Shown here piece by piece: positions 8,216 to 17,848 of a DNA stretch of 50,748 nucleotides. Source of the DNA: Microcaldota archaeon (GTDB lineage: Archaea; Micrarchaeota; Micrarchaeia; Anstonellales; SKW190); contig JAOAJI010000005.1 of NCBI GenBank assembly GCA_026414265.1, positions 1 through 50,748 on the forward strand. Reading direction: 5' to 3'. Below the pieces are notes generated by a model. It did not search any database. It was not told the origin of the DNA and was given only the letters and a program-made list of their open reading frames with translations. The translations under genes were made by a program, and so were the position numbers. The stretch's first letter is position 1. Each line of letters begins with the position of its first letter.

Positions 8216-8395
8216 ATGGTCAAATGTTCTTTCACCGGCAAAGAAATACCCAAGGGCAAAGGCATCATGTACGTAAAAAGAAACGGGCAAGTCCTATTCT
8301 TCATTAATTCAAAAGCCAAAAAGAACTATTTCATGGGCAGAAGCAATAAAAAACTCAAGTGGATAACCAAAAAAGAGAAAAAGAAAAAATCGTGA
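8216..8395 (+). CDS. rpl24e: Ribosomal protein L24e, zinc-finger Cys mostly lost
   Basis: A 59-residue large-subunit protein that starts MVKCSFTGKEIPKGKG and continues YVKRNGQVLFFINSKAKKNYFMGRS, the L24e pattern. The family normally has four zinc-binding Cys (C-x2-C and F-C-S-S-K-C). Here only Cys4 remains: Thr7, Ile30 and Ala34 occupy the other positions. A Lys-rich tail follows. AGAAGTGAT lies 6 bases before the ATG. Position between rps28e and ndk matches the archaeal order and confirms identity. Confidence 0.93.
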   Translation: MVKCSFTGKEIPKGKGIMYVKRNGQVLFFINSKAKKNYFMGRSNKKLKWITKKEKKKKS

Positions 8396-8401
8396 TCGCT
8401 T

Positions 8402-8899
8402 ATGCAAGTCACACAAGGCTCAAATCAATCAAAAATCCAAAAGACTCTGATACTGATTAAACCAGACGCGATGGAAAGAAAACTTGCAGGTCAAATAATA
8501 ACTAGGTTTGAACAAAAAGGACTTGATATAGTTGCTATAAAAATGCTCACAATGACCAAAGAACTTGCTCAAAAACATTATGCACAACATCTCAACAAAC
8601 CATTTTACAAAGGACTAGAAGAATTCATGTGCTCAAGACCTATAATTGCTATGGTGGTTCAAGGAGTTGAAGCCATAGAAGTAGTAAGGAATTTAGTCGG
8701 TGCAACAAACGCAAGAAAGGCTTTGCCTGGTACTATAAGAGGCGACTTGGCGAATAGCCTGTCATCAAACGTAGTACACGCTAGTGATTCCGCAGAAGCA
8801 GCTGAAAAAGAAATCAAGCTCTTTTTCAAAGAAGAAGAAATATTTGATAAACACAAACCAATTTTACAAGACCTCATGTATGCCAAAGACGAATTGTAA
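8402..8899 (+). CDS. ndk: Nucleoside diphosphate kinase
   Basis: Transfers the gamma phosphate from NTPs to NDPs through a phospho-histidine. The core begins TLILIKPDAMERKLAG, the catalytic His126 is in NVVHASDS, and RPIIAMVVQG, TNARKALPGTIRGDL are intact. At 165 residues it is longer than the usual 140-150, with about 12 extra at the N-terminus. GTGATC lies 5 bases before the ATG. Last gene of the ribosomal cluster; the infB gene often found next in archaea is absent, and the following gene is convergent. Confidence 0.96.
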   Translation: MQVTQGSNQSKIQKTLILIKPDAMERKLAGQIITRFEQKGLDIVAIKMLTMTKELAQKHYAQHLNKPFYKGLEEFMCSRPIIAMVVQGVEAIEVVRNLVGATNARKALPGTIRGDLANSLSSNVVHASDSAEAAEKEIKLFFKEEEIFDKHKPILQDLMYAKDEL

Positions 8900-8932
8900 T
8901 TGAATTCTCCAAACACTGAAATGGATCACGAG

Positions 8933-11254
8933 TTAGAAATGACCTTTAACTGCTACAAAGCGATCGTTCAAAGACTTTATGTATTTATACCAATCTGCTT
9001 CTGAGTCAAAAGGCTCATGATGAAACCTTGCATAAGCCTGAGCAAAATAGTTCAAAAGAAATTCGTAAGATTTGAAGTAATTTAAATTATGTCCTTCTGA
9101 GATCGAGTGTTTTACTAAATCAATAAGCTCCTCTAATAGTTCAGATTTATTATATACTAATCTGAATATGACAAAGGCCTCATTCAATAAAATTTGATTG
9201 AAAATGTCTATTGTGTCAGTTTCAGAACTAAGCAAGAGATCGTGATTTATTACCAATCTTGATGTCGCAAACACATCAACCAAAGATTTTGCAGCTATGC
9301 TCAAACCCTGATATCTTACATCAGACTTGCTTATTTTAGTGAATATACTGTTAGAAACACGTTTATGTGCTTTTAATAACTCATCAAAGCTGTATTCATC
9401 GCCCAAACTACTTAAAATGCCTTTATTTACAACTATCATTCTGTTAGGCAAATAAAGCTTTTTTTCAAAAAGCTTTAACACCAAAAGCAATTTAGTCATT
9501 GAATTGTAGTCCTCTGTGACCTGAGAAAATCTAAACGACGCTGTCCAGAAATTGTTAAACTTTGAATCCATCTGAAATTCGTCTTCAAGAAGAATGAGTT
9601 TGTCAATAAGAAGGTTATACTTCTTTTGATATTCAATTAGTTGCGTTTCGTTTGATCTTATTTCATCACGATCAGAAGATCTTTCCTCAATAAACATCAA
9701 AACACTATCTATTATCTCATACCTTATCTTTGATAATTCCGATAGTATGTCTTTGTTTGTGAAAAAATTATTTCTGACTAAAAATTCCTTGAACAATTTT
9801 TCAAAGTTATTTTTATATGTTATCACGTATAGATTCTCATTCATCATCTTTTTTTCTACCTTATCTATATCAACGCTATGCAATATCGCGTAACTTTGAC
9901 TCAGAAAAATGTATGTTTCTGGCAACAATTTTTTTTCTAAATCATCATAATCAACTAACATTGTTCTCAGTAAATTCTTTGACAATTCTATCGGTTTGAC
10001 TACTTCTTCCTCATAATAAGCGAAAAAGTGTTTCTTTTCGTGTGAAAAACCACTTAAATTTTGATCTATGTTTGAAAGCAGCAATTTGGTAATAGATATA
10101 CCACAATTGTCGAGCTTTTGTTGCAGATATTGACGATCTTCTTCAGATTCGTTATCAGCATACTTGAGCAAACAAACAACTGAGCTCTTTGATTTATCAA
10201 TGATAAATATTCCGTTTAGAGATAAGACTATCCTGTGGTAATCTTTTAACTTAGATTTAATTTTTTCAAATTTCTGTACTGATTCTGCATCGCAGTACTT
10301 TGAAATAAACTCAGCTAGTAACTCCAAAGATCTATCACGCACCACAACAGAAGTAAACTTTTGATCAATGGATTTTCTACTTCTTTGCAAGCTATTAAAT
10401 AATATATTCATTATTAATTCATTATCATAATCTATAAATTGACTCAAACGAACAGAAGTTAAAGCTCTGTAATCAAGAAAAAACTTGCGCGAAGAAAAAA
10501 CATAATTTCTAATACTTTTGTTAAATGGATCACAAACAATCAACCTAGAGTCATTGGTCTTGATAATGATTAAATTTTTGTTGTCTGAAATTACAGGAGT
10601 ATGAATAGAATACCAGTCGTTAATCATTGAAATTTTCTTGTCCAAGAACTTGAAAAAATTTTTGTTATCAATCAAATAAATTTCTTCTATGCGCTCTGAA
10701 TCGAAAATGCTTTTATTACTGTATAAAAACGACAATGCTTGTACCAAAGGTAATAATTTCTCTGTCACTTGCATAGTTATTCTTTTAGAAACAAGCAATT
10801 TTTTTGAAACCTCAGACCTGATCAATGTAATCAGTTGTTGATTGAATTTCAGGAATAAGTGACTACCATCATCAAATCTTATTGATATCCCAAATAAATT
10901 AATACCATATGAAACTTTTGAATGTAGATTACTTTCTTTTATTTTTGTACCTGTCATAGTGTTCTCATCAACTAATGACAATAATTTGATAAAAGTTGTT
11001 GAAGGTCTCATTTTGGACATGTAGGTATCGAAAACGTTTTTGTCCTCAAACAAACTTGAAAGAACTCGGTAACCCTTGCTATAATCTACATTAGCTAAGA
11101 TATAATCTCGAAGTTCATAACTTTCTACATCTTTTTGAATTTGATTATTTTCCAATATCTTCCTTGTTTTAAAAAATTCTGGGATTAAACTGAAGGCTCT
11201 TTCCTTAGAAATTTGTAGGTTTGATTTAGGATTGGTTAACAGAGTCAACACCAT
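8933..11254 (-). CDS. Large orphan protein (773 residues), mostly helical
   Basis: I do not recognise this protein. It has no signal peptide or membrane segment and no nucleotide-binding motif. The N-terminal 300 residues alternate beta-like stretches (YGINLFGISIRFDDGSHLFLKF; NLIIIKTNDSRLIVCDPF) with helices; the C-terminal 400 residues are Leu/Lys/Glu-rich helices without clear heptads. Acidic and basic residues are balanced. ATG at 11254 is the first in-frame start; no clear ribosome binding site is seen and the nearest TATA-like element is about 180 bases upstream. It is convergent with ndk. A continuous 2.3-kb frame with normal composition makes it a real gene. Confidence 0.8.
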   Translation of the reverse strand: MVLTLLTNPKSNLQISKERAFSLIPEFFKTRKILENNQIQKDVESYELRDYILANVDYSKGYRVLSSLFEDKNVFDTYMSKMRPSTTFIKLLSLVDENTMTGTKIKESNLHSKVSYGINLFGISIRFDDGSHLFLKFNQQLITLIRSEVSKKLLVSKRITMQVTEKLLPLVQALSFLYSNKSIFDSERIEEIYLIDNKNFFKFLDKKISMINDWYSIHTPVISDNKNLIIIKTNDSRLIVCDPFNKSIRNYVFSSRKFFLDYRALTSVRLSQFIDYDNELIMNILFNSLQRSRKSIDQKFTSVVVRDRSLELLAEFISKYCDAESVQKFEKIKSKLKDYHRIVLSLNGIFIIDKSKSSVVCLLKYADNESEEDRQYLQQKLDNCGISITKLLLSNIDQNLSGFSHEKKHFFAYYEEEVVKPIELSKNLLRTMLVDYDDLEKKLLPETYIFLSQSYAILHSVDIDKVEKKMMNENLYVITYKNNFEKLFKEFLVRNNFFTNKDILSELSKIRYEIIDSVLMFIEERSSDRDEIRSNETQLIEYQKKYNLLIDKLILLEDEFQMDSKFNNFWTASFRFSQVTEDYNSMTKLLLVLKLFEKKLYLPNRMIVVNKGILSSLGDEYSFDELLKAHKRVSNSIFTKISKSDVRYQGLSIAAKSLVDVFATSRLVINHDLLLSSETDTIDIFNQILLNEAFVIFRLVYNKSELLEELIDLVKHSISEGHNLNYFKSYEFLLNYFAQAYARFHHEPFDSEADWYKYIKSLNDRFVAVKGHF

Positions 11255-11702
11255 TTTCTTCAGTTTTTGCAGGAAGATATTTCTGTAAATCAGTTAATGA
11301 ACTTCTAGATTAGAATTCTTTTTGCTATTGTTCCTATATGCGCCTGACTGAAACAGACCTATTTTCTTTTTTAACTTTGGCCAAAAGCCACTTTCCGTAA
11401 AACCAAAAACACCACAGAAAAATATTTTATAACATGAGATTATAAAATTATACCATAAATGATAGAAGATCCTTAATTATTTTTTCAATGCTTTCAAAAC
11501 TCAATAGAATAATCTCAAGTAATTACACATAAGAAGTAGGCTTATTTACTTAATAAAACTTCTCCTTTTTTTAAAATAAAATCTGGCTAATTTTGCTCAT
11601 TTTTCATCGTTTTTTTATATAAAAAAGAAGAGAACAATCCAAACACTACACTATTACAAGAAGATTAAACAACAATGAGAGAAATTAAAAAATTTAAAAA
11701 TT
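11255..11702. other. AT-rich intergenic region without a recognised gene
   Basis: About 450 bases between the orphan gene start and the S-layer terminator. It is A/T-rich and has no ORF with a ribosome binding site. Minus-strand TATA-like tracts at about 11425-11450 (TTATAAAATA, TATAATTTTATAATC) could drive the orphan gene with a leader of about 150 bases. Within that leader a near-palindrome CTTTGGCCAAAAG lies around 11378-11392. I see no known RNA family. Confidence 0.5.
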
Positions 11703-11732
11703 AAAAGAGAGAGAGCTTGGAAAAAGCTCTCT
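11703..11732 (-). terminator. Hairpin/T-tract terminator of the S-layer gene
   Basis: AGAGAGCTT (11710-11718) pairs perfectly with AAGCTCTCT (11724-11732) over a 5-base loop. On the minus strand the hairpin is followed by CTCTTTTAATTTTTAAATTTT. It lies 43 bases after the stop codon of the S-layer gene, as expected for a strongly expressed transcript. Confidence 0.7.
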
Positions 11733-11774
11733 TTTGGTGTTATCTTGGGGCTGTTATGCTGCTACTTGTTGTTC

Positions 11775-14561
11775 TTAGCTGCTCTGTAAGCTCGCTAAGA
11801 ATTGGTCAGCAGCTGCCATTGTGTCCTGGCCCGTTAAACCAGCCACTACAATGACATTGCCCTGTTTTCTTACAACCACTCTCTGTTGGTTGAAATCAAC
11901 AGAGCCTGCCAATGCCCTTTCAGTGACTGTGTTTACCGCAGGACCACCGACTGAGATCACTAGACCGCTTGGGGATGCACTGTCAAGCACTACCATTCCA
12001 GACGGTAAGCTTGCAGGAACGACTGATTGTACTGAAGAACCTAGTTCGTTGCCAGCTGCATCGACTATTGCAGCCCTTACGCCAGAGGAGTCAACAGTAC
12101 AAGTTGGAGCACCTGCACCTGTTACTGTACAACCACCGACTTCACAGTTGATCTTCTTGACCTTTACTTTTACGCCTGCCCAGTCTCTTTCGTCACCCTC
12201 TCTGAGCGTCTCTTCGTTGGCAGCCCGTGCAGCAGTACCTGCAGCAGCAACCTCGAACTTGAGCCTTGCAACACCCTTGGCTATCTTCAGTCTCAAATCG
12301 CTCTCTGAAGAGTATGACAAATACGAACCCCTGTGAGACAACTGGTTGACCTTCAGAAGCTTAGGTGAAGAAACAGATGTATAACCAACGTTACCGTCTA
12401 TTCTCCTAGTAAATCCATAGTATATGTTGTTGTCCAAAACATCTGTACCTGTTGCTGTTTGATAGAACTTTGTTGAACCATCCGTAATGGTGAATGAAGC
12501 AGTCCAGTTGAAACCTTCGTATGAATCCGTGTCCCATTTACCAGAGTCTTCTATAACAGTTAAGTTAGCCCTGTCTGTTGTAGACCATTTAGGCAAAGAA
12601 AGAATGACTAGACCTCCATCAGCTATAGACGCTTGGGTACCAGCAGTCTTGTATTCCCATACATAATTAATTGCTGTATCAGAACCGTTGTAATCATAAG
12701 CACCGAAGGATGCTGTTGAACCGCTTGTACATGTTAGTTGGTTCTGTAGAGGATAAATTACATCATACCTGTCGTTGTTAGAGGATGCATTTAATACAAC
12801 ATAGAACGTGTCGTACTCTGTTGGCAACGCGAATTGGCCACCAAACGATGATGTAGGTTTCAAGACCTTTTCACTTGATCTAATTGTTAACACTGGAACT
12901 GATGTATAGCTAACTGTTGTGTTACATACAGACTGGACAGCCGAGTTATCGTTTCTTGATGAGTTAACTACACCTACTCCAGACAATGTCCTTGTTTCAA
13001 GCTTGAATGTCAAATCTGCATAGTCCTTTGATTTGTCTAGGTCAACGCCGACATACTTTAACTTGAACTGAGCAGGTTTAACCATCATCGGGATTTCAGA
13101 ACCAGGAGAGTAAGTGTCTGCATCAAATGTTTCTCTGTACACAGTTATTTCCCTCAAAGAATCAGCTTTTGCACCGTTCGTACCGCCTTGTACATTTGAA
13201 GGCTTCAGATCGTTTACCCATTTTAACTTAACATAGTAGTTCTTGTTGTCTGTTGCATCAACCTGTTGACCGTCCCTTAATGTTTTCTCGTCTTTGACAA
13301 CAGCCAATTCTGCCCATTTCTGAGTCAATGTGAAACCAGGAGCAGTCTGGTAAACTCTTATCTTAACTTTAGAACCGCTTGGAGTCAAAACTTCTGTTGA
13401 TTGACCAGGTTTAACCTGTGTCTGTTGTATCACTTGGTCAGATGAATCAAGTATGTCCAATATTGCGTAGTGGACATTGTCTTGACCAGTGGCAAGTGAA
13501 ATATCACCTAATCTTACTTTGATGTCCTCTGCTTCAAGAGGAGCACCACCAACGTTCAAGATTCCGTATTTGGATTCTTTTGCTAGTGTGACTGAACCAC
13601 CAAATTCAAAGTCACCATCAGCAGTCAAGTTCTTTGCACTAGGAGGAGACATTGCAGTAATTACCCAATCTTCTCCCATGAACTTGATCCTTACTCTGTG
13701 GTTGCCTATGTAGTAGTTGTCTGATGTGGAACAACCAGCCAAGTAACCTTGGTCTGCTTGGTCGTCCGTACATACAGGAATACCTGCATCAGCACTAACT
13801 CCGCTAACACCAAAGAACTTTGTTGAGTAAGCAAACAATTCAGGTCTTAGTTTGATGTTGTTGTTGTCATCAAGGTCATCAAACTTGTTGTAACCTGCAA
13901 ACCACAAGTATTGTCTTTGCTCCCATCTCTTTGCTGATCTTTCATCAACAACAGAGTTTGTTCTTAAAGCAGTCAAATCACTGCCAGAAACTCTTACCAT
14001 ACCTTCTTTGAAAGTACCTAAGTTGCTAATAGACAAAAACGAGTTAGGATTAACATAGTCGTTGTAGAATGGGAAATCATATTTATTGTTAGATCCCAAT
14101 TCAGATGAAGAAGAATCCCATCTGTCAGTACCTGCATTAGACCTTACTCTGTTTTCTGTTTGCCTGTCTGCATAGTCGTCAATCAATGTTGTAAACCTGT
14201 AAGTTCCACCTGCTTCACCAGGTAATTGAACTTCCAGTACAACTGATTTGTCTGTTACAGGACAAGTACCTGCACCTGTACCAGAACCGCCAGTAACACT
14301 GCATGTAGGAGTGCCTTTTACTACAGCGCTCAAAGTAGTAGCCTTGTTTGCTTTGCTTGCCAAGTAAGCAGCTATCTTCGCAGCAGCAACACCGTCAGTT
14401 CCTAGTCCCTTTTCACCCACGACAACAGTTACCTGAGGTACACCATTGTCGTTTACAAGCTGCGTACCTTCATAAGATACAGCTCCTGCAAAGCCCAATG
14501 ACAGAGCCATGACAGAGCTGATACCTAACGCAGCCAATTTCTTTACAGAAATTCCTTTCAC
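11775..14561 (-). CDS. S-layer protein
   Basis: Main cell-surface lattice protein. The N-terminus is a signal peptide (MKGISVKKL, then a hydrophobic segment to FAGAVS), followed directly by VTVVVGEKGLGTDGVAAAKIAAYLASKA, which resembles the N-terminal domain of methanogen-type S-layer proteins. The end, FNQQRVVVRKQGNVIVVAG...TMAAADQFLASL, matches the paired C-terminal domain, in which N- and C-terminal parts fold together. The 900 residues between are Thr/Ser/Gly/Asp-rich with few Lys and many N-x-S/T sites. Cys pairs occur (PTCSVTGGSGTGAGTC; INCEVGGC). Starts with GTG, 6 bases after GAGGTGAT. A strong promoter and terminator flank it. Confidence 0.93.
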   Translation of the reverse strand: MKGISVKKLAALGISSVMALSLGFAGAVSYEGTQLVNDNGVPQVTVVVGEKGLGTDGVAAAKIAAYLASKANKATTLSAVVKGTPTCSVTGGSGTGAGTCPVTDKSVVLEVQLPGEAGGTYRFTTLIDDYADRQTENRVRSNAGTDRWDSSSSELGSNNKYDFPFYNDYVNPNSFLSISNLGTFKEGMVRVSGSDLTALRTNSVVDERSAKRWEQRQYLWFAGYNKFDDLDDNNNIKLRPELFAYSTKFFGVSGVSADAGIPVCTDDQADQGYLAGCSTSDNYYIGNHRVRIKFMGEDWVITAMSPPSAKNLTADGDFEFGGSVTLAKESKYGILNVGGAPLEAEDIKVRLGDISLATGQDNVHYAILDILDSSDQVIQQTQVKPGQSTEVLTPSGSKVKIRVYQTAPGFTLTQKWAELAVVKDEKTLRDGQQVDATDNKNYYVKLKWVNDLKPSNVQGGTNGAKADSLREITVYRETFDADTYSPGSEIPMMVKPAQFKLKYVGVDLDKSKDYADLTFKLETRTLSGVGVVNSSRNDNSAVQSVCNTTVSYTSVPVLTIRSSEKVLKPTSSFGGQFALPTEYDTFYVVLNASSNNDRYDVIYPLQNQLTCTSGSTASFGAYDYNGSDTAINYVWEYKTAGTQASIADGGLVILSLPKWSTTDRANLTVIEDSGKWDTDSYEGFNWTASFTITDGSTKFYQTATGTDVLDNNIYYGFTRRIDGNVGYTSVSSPKLLKVNQLSHRGSYLSYSSESDLRLKIAKGVARLKFEVAAAGTAARAANEETLREGDERDWAGVKVKVKKINCEVGGCTVTGAGAPTCTVDSSGVRAAIVDAAGNELGSSVQSVVPASLPSGMVVLDSASPSGLVISVGGPAVNTVTERALAGSVDFNQQRVVVRKQGNVIVVAGLTGQDTMAAADQFLASLQSS

Positions 14562-14613
14562 TCTATCACCTCATAGATAATTTGGAATTGTAGATATTAC
14601 AAAAAGAATAACC

Positions 14614-14627
14614 TTTATAAATTTTGC
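14614..14627 (-). promoter_or_regulatory. TATA/BRE promoter of the S-layer gene
   Basis: On the minus strand GCAAAA-TTTATAAA-GG forms a BRE plus TATA box (TATA at 14614-14621). Initiation is expected near 14590, leaving a leader of about 30 bases that holds the ribosome binding site GAGGTGAT at 14565-14572. Confidence 0.7.
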
Positions 14628-14757
14628 TTTACGGTTGTTATAATTTCTTGATTTTCAGATATGACCAAATCTGTTTTCTTGAGCACCGACGAGAAATTTT
14701 GATGAATTCTTTTCTGCAAAAAACGAAATCAGAAGTTAAATTCGTATATCAAGTCCA

Positions 14758-14832
14758 CGGGCCCGGTGGGATTCGAACCCACGACCTTCTGCTTAGAAGG
14801 CAGCCGCTCTGTCCAGACTGAGCTACGGGCCC
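14758..14832 (-). tRNA. tRNA-Arg (anticodon UCU)
   Basis: Acceptor GGGCCCG pairs with CGGGCCC, discriminator G, no CCA encoded. The anticodon loop is CTTCTAA, giving UCU. D arm GCTC/GAGC and T arm GTGGG-TTCGAAT-CCCAC are intact. Position 27-43 is a G-A mismatch. Confidence 0.96.
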
Positions 14833-14895
14833 TTAAGTGTAAAGCGCGCAATTAGTTTTAGATAAGAAATAAACGTTTTAAAATTTTATTGATGA

Positions 14896-16548
14896 CTACC
14901 TAAAAAAAGTTTCAAGAATTCCTGTTAAGACAAAGTATATTATTATCAAAGATATTAGTATTAGCGCAGCAGCAAAAGATTTAGAATAAACCAATGAATT
15001 TCCAACTATTTTAACTTTGCTCTTGAAATAACCAAATCGTCCACGTAACTCTACTTCTTTTAACTGATTGAATTCTGCCAACATCTGTTCTACAATAGGG
15101 ATGACCTTTTGTTCATCAGCTAATGGATTAGTTATACCTCTTTTAAGATTTATTTCATGTGTGTCTGTACTACAAAAAACAAAGTTAGAAGCGTATTTCT
15201 TGATGAGTAACTCTAGTTTAGACCTTAGTTCTTTTGCAATAGAATTAGAGTCAAACACAATAAATAGCCATTTTTCATTCTTAGTAGAAAACTGAATTAT
15301 ACAGATACCGTTTGAGCCGAGTTCTTCTAACTCATTAACATCTTTCTTAAGAAATTTTACATGACAAGACTCAAATTTTTTATCGATAATTTTGTTAATA
15401 GCTTCCTTCATAGCATCGAAATAATTCTTTCCAGCTTTTGATTTTTCATCAACATACCAGATTTCATCTGTATCACAGTCATGTGAATCAACGATAACAG
15501 GGCTTTTGAAAAATTGTTTTGCATGAGTTACTAATTTATGCCCAAATTCTTCTGTTATGTCTTCTGTAAGGTTTGGATAATTAGAGAAAAGTATAAACGT
15601 TATTTCATTAAAATCCACAATCACGCATTTGGCGCTTTCAGAACTAGCATCGCTAAATCTAACTTTAAGGTCTTTGTAATCATCCTCTCCCTTATTATAA
15701 TTAATAATATGATTGGCCAGATCAAGGACTTGACTCCGTACCACGATATTACTATTATGAGTGACACTGGTATGTAATATTATGTACTTGTTGTCTTCAG
15801 TTTCTCTTTCTCTCAAAAGTTTTGTGAAATCACCACTGCCGATACTGGAAACAGGCCCGAAATGGATTTGAGGTATAACGATATTAAAATGAGTTTTTCG
15901 ATAAGGAACACTCAAAATAAAGGTCTCTATTTCTTTTTCAGAGCCAATTCTAGACAGCATTCTATTTAGCTCTTCATCTTTGCCGTCATACCAAAAATCA
16001 AGTAAACTTGCTAATGTATCTGAAGTTTTGATCTTCAAATGCTTGTTTGACAAATAATCTACTAATCTGATAAAGAGTTCAAATGATACAATCGTTAATA
16101 AGAGCTGATAAAGGTTATGTGTAGAAAAACCAACAAACCCCAACGATGAAAATAATAATAAAACTGTTGAAATCAAGAAATGCTCTTTAAGCATTGCTCT
16201 TAAGATGAAGTAAACCGGAATCAAAAATAAACCTATAAAGAGATTCAACGAAACAACTTTTTCAGGGAATATATCAAAAATTAGAACGAAAAAGTTAACA
16301 TATAGAATGTCTTTAATCAGTGTAAAAAACAATGCTAATGCGCAATACAGCGTCATAATAAAAAGTAATTTGTTGCTTCTGTAAAGGTAATATTTATACA
16401 ACAAGTAAACTAACGGAATTATTAAAAAGATATTAAGAAAACCTAATAGTAAGAAAGAGATCAGAACAATGAAAAAGCTAATTTTATTATTAGGATTAAA
16501 AAATAGTTTGGAAAAGTAAAGAAGGGTTTTGGCAGATTTAATGCTCAT
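14896..16548 (-). CDS. DUF2070 family membrane protein
   Basis: Conserved archaeal membrane protein of unknown function. Six or seven hydrophobic segments fill residues about 15-165, a large cytoplasmic domain follows, and a last segment lies near the C-terminus (about 520-542). The soluble domain carries the family's His/Asp clusters: PQIHFGPVSSIGSGDF, ILHTSVTHNSN, VIVDSHDCDTDE and FCSTDTHEIN, which look like a metal-dependent active site. A TTG start would add 11 residues. ATG at 16548 is preferred because TTTTTAAAC lies about 27 bases upstream, fitting a leaderless transcript. Confidence 0.82.
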   Translation of the reverse strand: MSIKSAKTLLYFSKLFFNPNNKISFFIVLISFLLLGFLNIFLIIPLVYLLYKYYLYRSNKLLFIMTLYCALALFFTLIKDILYVNFFVLIFDIFPEKVVSLNLFIGLFLIPVYFILRAMLKEHFLISTVLLLFSSLGFVGFSTHNLYQLLLTIVSFELFIRLVDYLSNKHLKIKTSDTLASLLDFWYDGKDEELNRMLSRIGSEKEIETFILSVPYRKTHFNIVIPQIHFGPVSSIGSGDFTKLLRERETEDNKYIILHTSVTHNSNIVVRSQVLDLANHIINYNKGEDDYKDLKVRFSDASSESAKCVIVDFNEITFILFSNYPNLTEDITEEFGHKLVTHAKQFFKSPVIVDSHDCDTDEIWYVDEKSKAGKNYFDAMKEAINKIIDKKFESCHVKFLKKDVNELEELGSNGICIIQFSTKNEKWLFIVFDSNSIAKELRSKLELLIKKYASNFVFCSTDTHEINLKRGITNPLADEQKVIPIVEQMLAEFNQLKEVELRGRFGYFKSKVKIVGNSLVYSKSFAAALILISLIIIYFVLTGILETFFR

Positions 16549-16601
16549 AATAAAAGTATGGTTCAGCCAGTTTAAAAACAAAAAACATTTGCGAGTTTCT
16601 G

Positions 16602-16847
16602 CTACTTGCTATTCTTACTTTCTTCATCCTTTAATTCTTTCCTTATTCTTTTTTTTATGACCAGTACTGTTGAAGATTTCTTTGTCAAAACTCTTTTCAA
16701 GTATTCTGCATTCCTCAAGTATTCGTTTGTAATTTGCTTGAATGACTTCTTCTTTTTGAGCGCAATTTTCATTAGCTCAAGAGTAACATAGCGTATTTCC
16801 ATGTTTGCAGAAGAAGCAGCTAATTCATCTAACTCAATGTCGCCCAT
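16602..16847 (-). CDS. Small Lys-rich helical protein, unknown
   Basis: An 81-residue protein I do not recognise. An acidic start (GDIELDELAASS) is followed by basic helices (MKIALKKKKSFKQITNEYLRNAEYLKRVLTKK; VIKKRIRKELKDEE), suggesting nucleic-acid or ribosome binding. Starts further upstream would add a hydrophobic stretch encoded by the promoter region; ATG at 16847 lies about 30 bases after TTTATATAT, fitting a leaderless start. It precedes the DUF2070 gene by about 50 bases on the same strand and is divergent from pantoate kinase. Confidence 0.6.
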   Translation of the reverse strand: MGDIELDELAASSANMEIRYVTLELMKIALKKKKSFKQITNEYLRNAEYLKRVLTKKSSTVLVIKKRIRKELKDEESKNSK

Positions 16848-16997
16848 GAAAAATAGTATTATGATATGGATATATAAAGATATTTGCAAACCTATATTCC
16901 AGTTGAACTCGAGTTCAACAATCAACTACAAAATTATGTTGATTGCCAAAGAAAAGATTATGGGATTATAAAGGTCTGACTACAAATAATAAGTTAT

Positions 16998-17822
16998 ATG
17001 GAAGTTGCGATTGCTTATTCGCCATGCCATATTTCTGGATTGGCAGTTTTATACAGAGACAGTTCTGTAGGCGCTGGCTTCTGTATTGAAGAAGGCATGA
17101 TGACAAAAGTTTCTATCAAACCTACACAAAACAAGGTTATTGCCAAATTTTTCTACAATAATCTGCCTTTAGAGAGCCCTGCAACAAGCCTGAGAGTAGT
17201 AAAAAAATACGCACAAGAGTATGGCAAGCCTTTCGAACTGACTGTCAACCATTACTGTAGCTTACCTATTGGATATGGTTTAGGCATAAGCGGAGCTGCT
17301 GCAATTTCATTATCCTATGCGCTTAATTATGCGCTGAACATGAACCTGAGCGAAAAAGATGTAGTCAGGATTGCACATAATGCAGAGGTAGAAGCAAAAA
17401 CAGGTTTAAGCACAGTCATAGGTTTATCACTAGGCGGCTTAGTAATAAGACCCAAACACAAGTTCAGAGACATACAAAGAAAATCCGTTAACGACACTAT
17501 TTACATATTACCTGTTGCACCAATAAGCACTAAGCAAATCATTTCCACAGACATGTGGAAAAGCAAAGTAAATATGTACGGCAGAAAGGCTATGAGGATA
17601 TTTTTGTCTGAAAAATCAATAGATTCACTTATCCAAGCAAGCAGGTACATGGCTATAGAAACAGGTTTAGCAGAACTTAATTCTTTCTTCTACAAGTACA
17701 TAACTTCAAACAAAGATTGCGGTATGGCAATGTTTGGATTTACTTTGTTTTCTAATAAGCCTATAGGCCATCCAAGAGTGATCAAAACTAGAGTAACTGA
17801 CAAAAAAGCACAACTACTTTAA
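16998..17822 (+). CDS. Pantoate kinase (GHMP family)
   Basis: Archaeal coenzyme A pathway enzyme that phosphorylates pantoate. It starts with AYSPCHISGLAV (compare PAHITG in the family), has SVGAGFCIEEG near residue 25-35 and the GHMP ATP motif LPIGYGLGISGAAAIS at about 88-103, then EVEAKTGLSTVIGLSLGGLVIR. Its 274 residues are normal. ATTATAAAG at about 16962-16970 sits about 30 bases before the ATG with no ribosome binding site, suggesting a leaderless mRNA. GMP synthase subunit B follows by 26 bases. Confidence 0.87.
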   Translation: MEVAIAYSPCHISGLAVLYRDSSVGAGFCIEEGMMTKVSIKPTQNKVIAKFFYNNLPLESPATSLRVVKKYAQEYGKPFELTVNHYCSLPIGYGLGISGAAAISLSYALNYALNMNLSEKDVVRIAHNAEVEAKTGLSTVIGLSLGGLVIRPKHKFRDIQRKSVNDTIYILPVAPISTKQIISTDMWKSKVNMYGRKAMRIFLSEKSIDSLIQASRYMAIETGLAELNSFFYKYITSNKDCGMAMFGFTLFSNKPIGHPRVIKTRVTDKKAQLL

Positions 17823-17848
17823 AAAGATAAAAAGACAGTGTGATCTAA

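Noticed and set aside
11821-12336. 171-residue plus-strand frame
   Set aside because: Lies wholly antisense to the S-layer gene, Thr/Pro-rich shadow composition and no ribosome binding site.
14624-14821. Plus-strand frame ending GPGGIRTHDLLLRRQPLCPD
   Set aside because: Antisense of tRNA-Arg, another familiar tRNA artefact, with no ribosome binding site.
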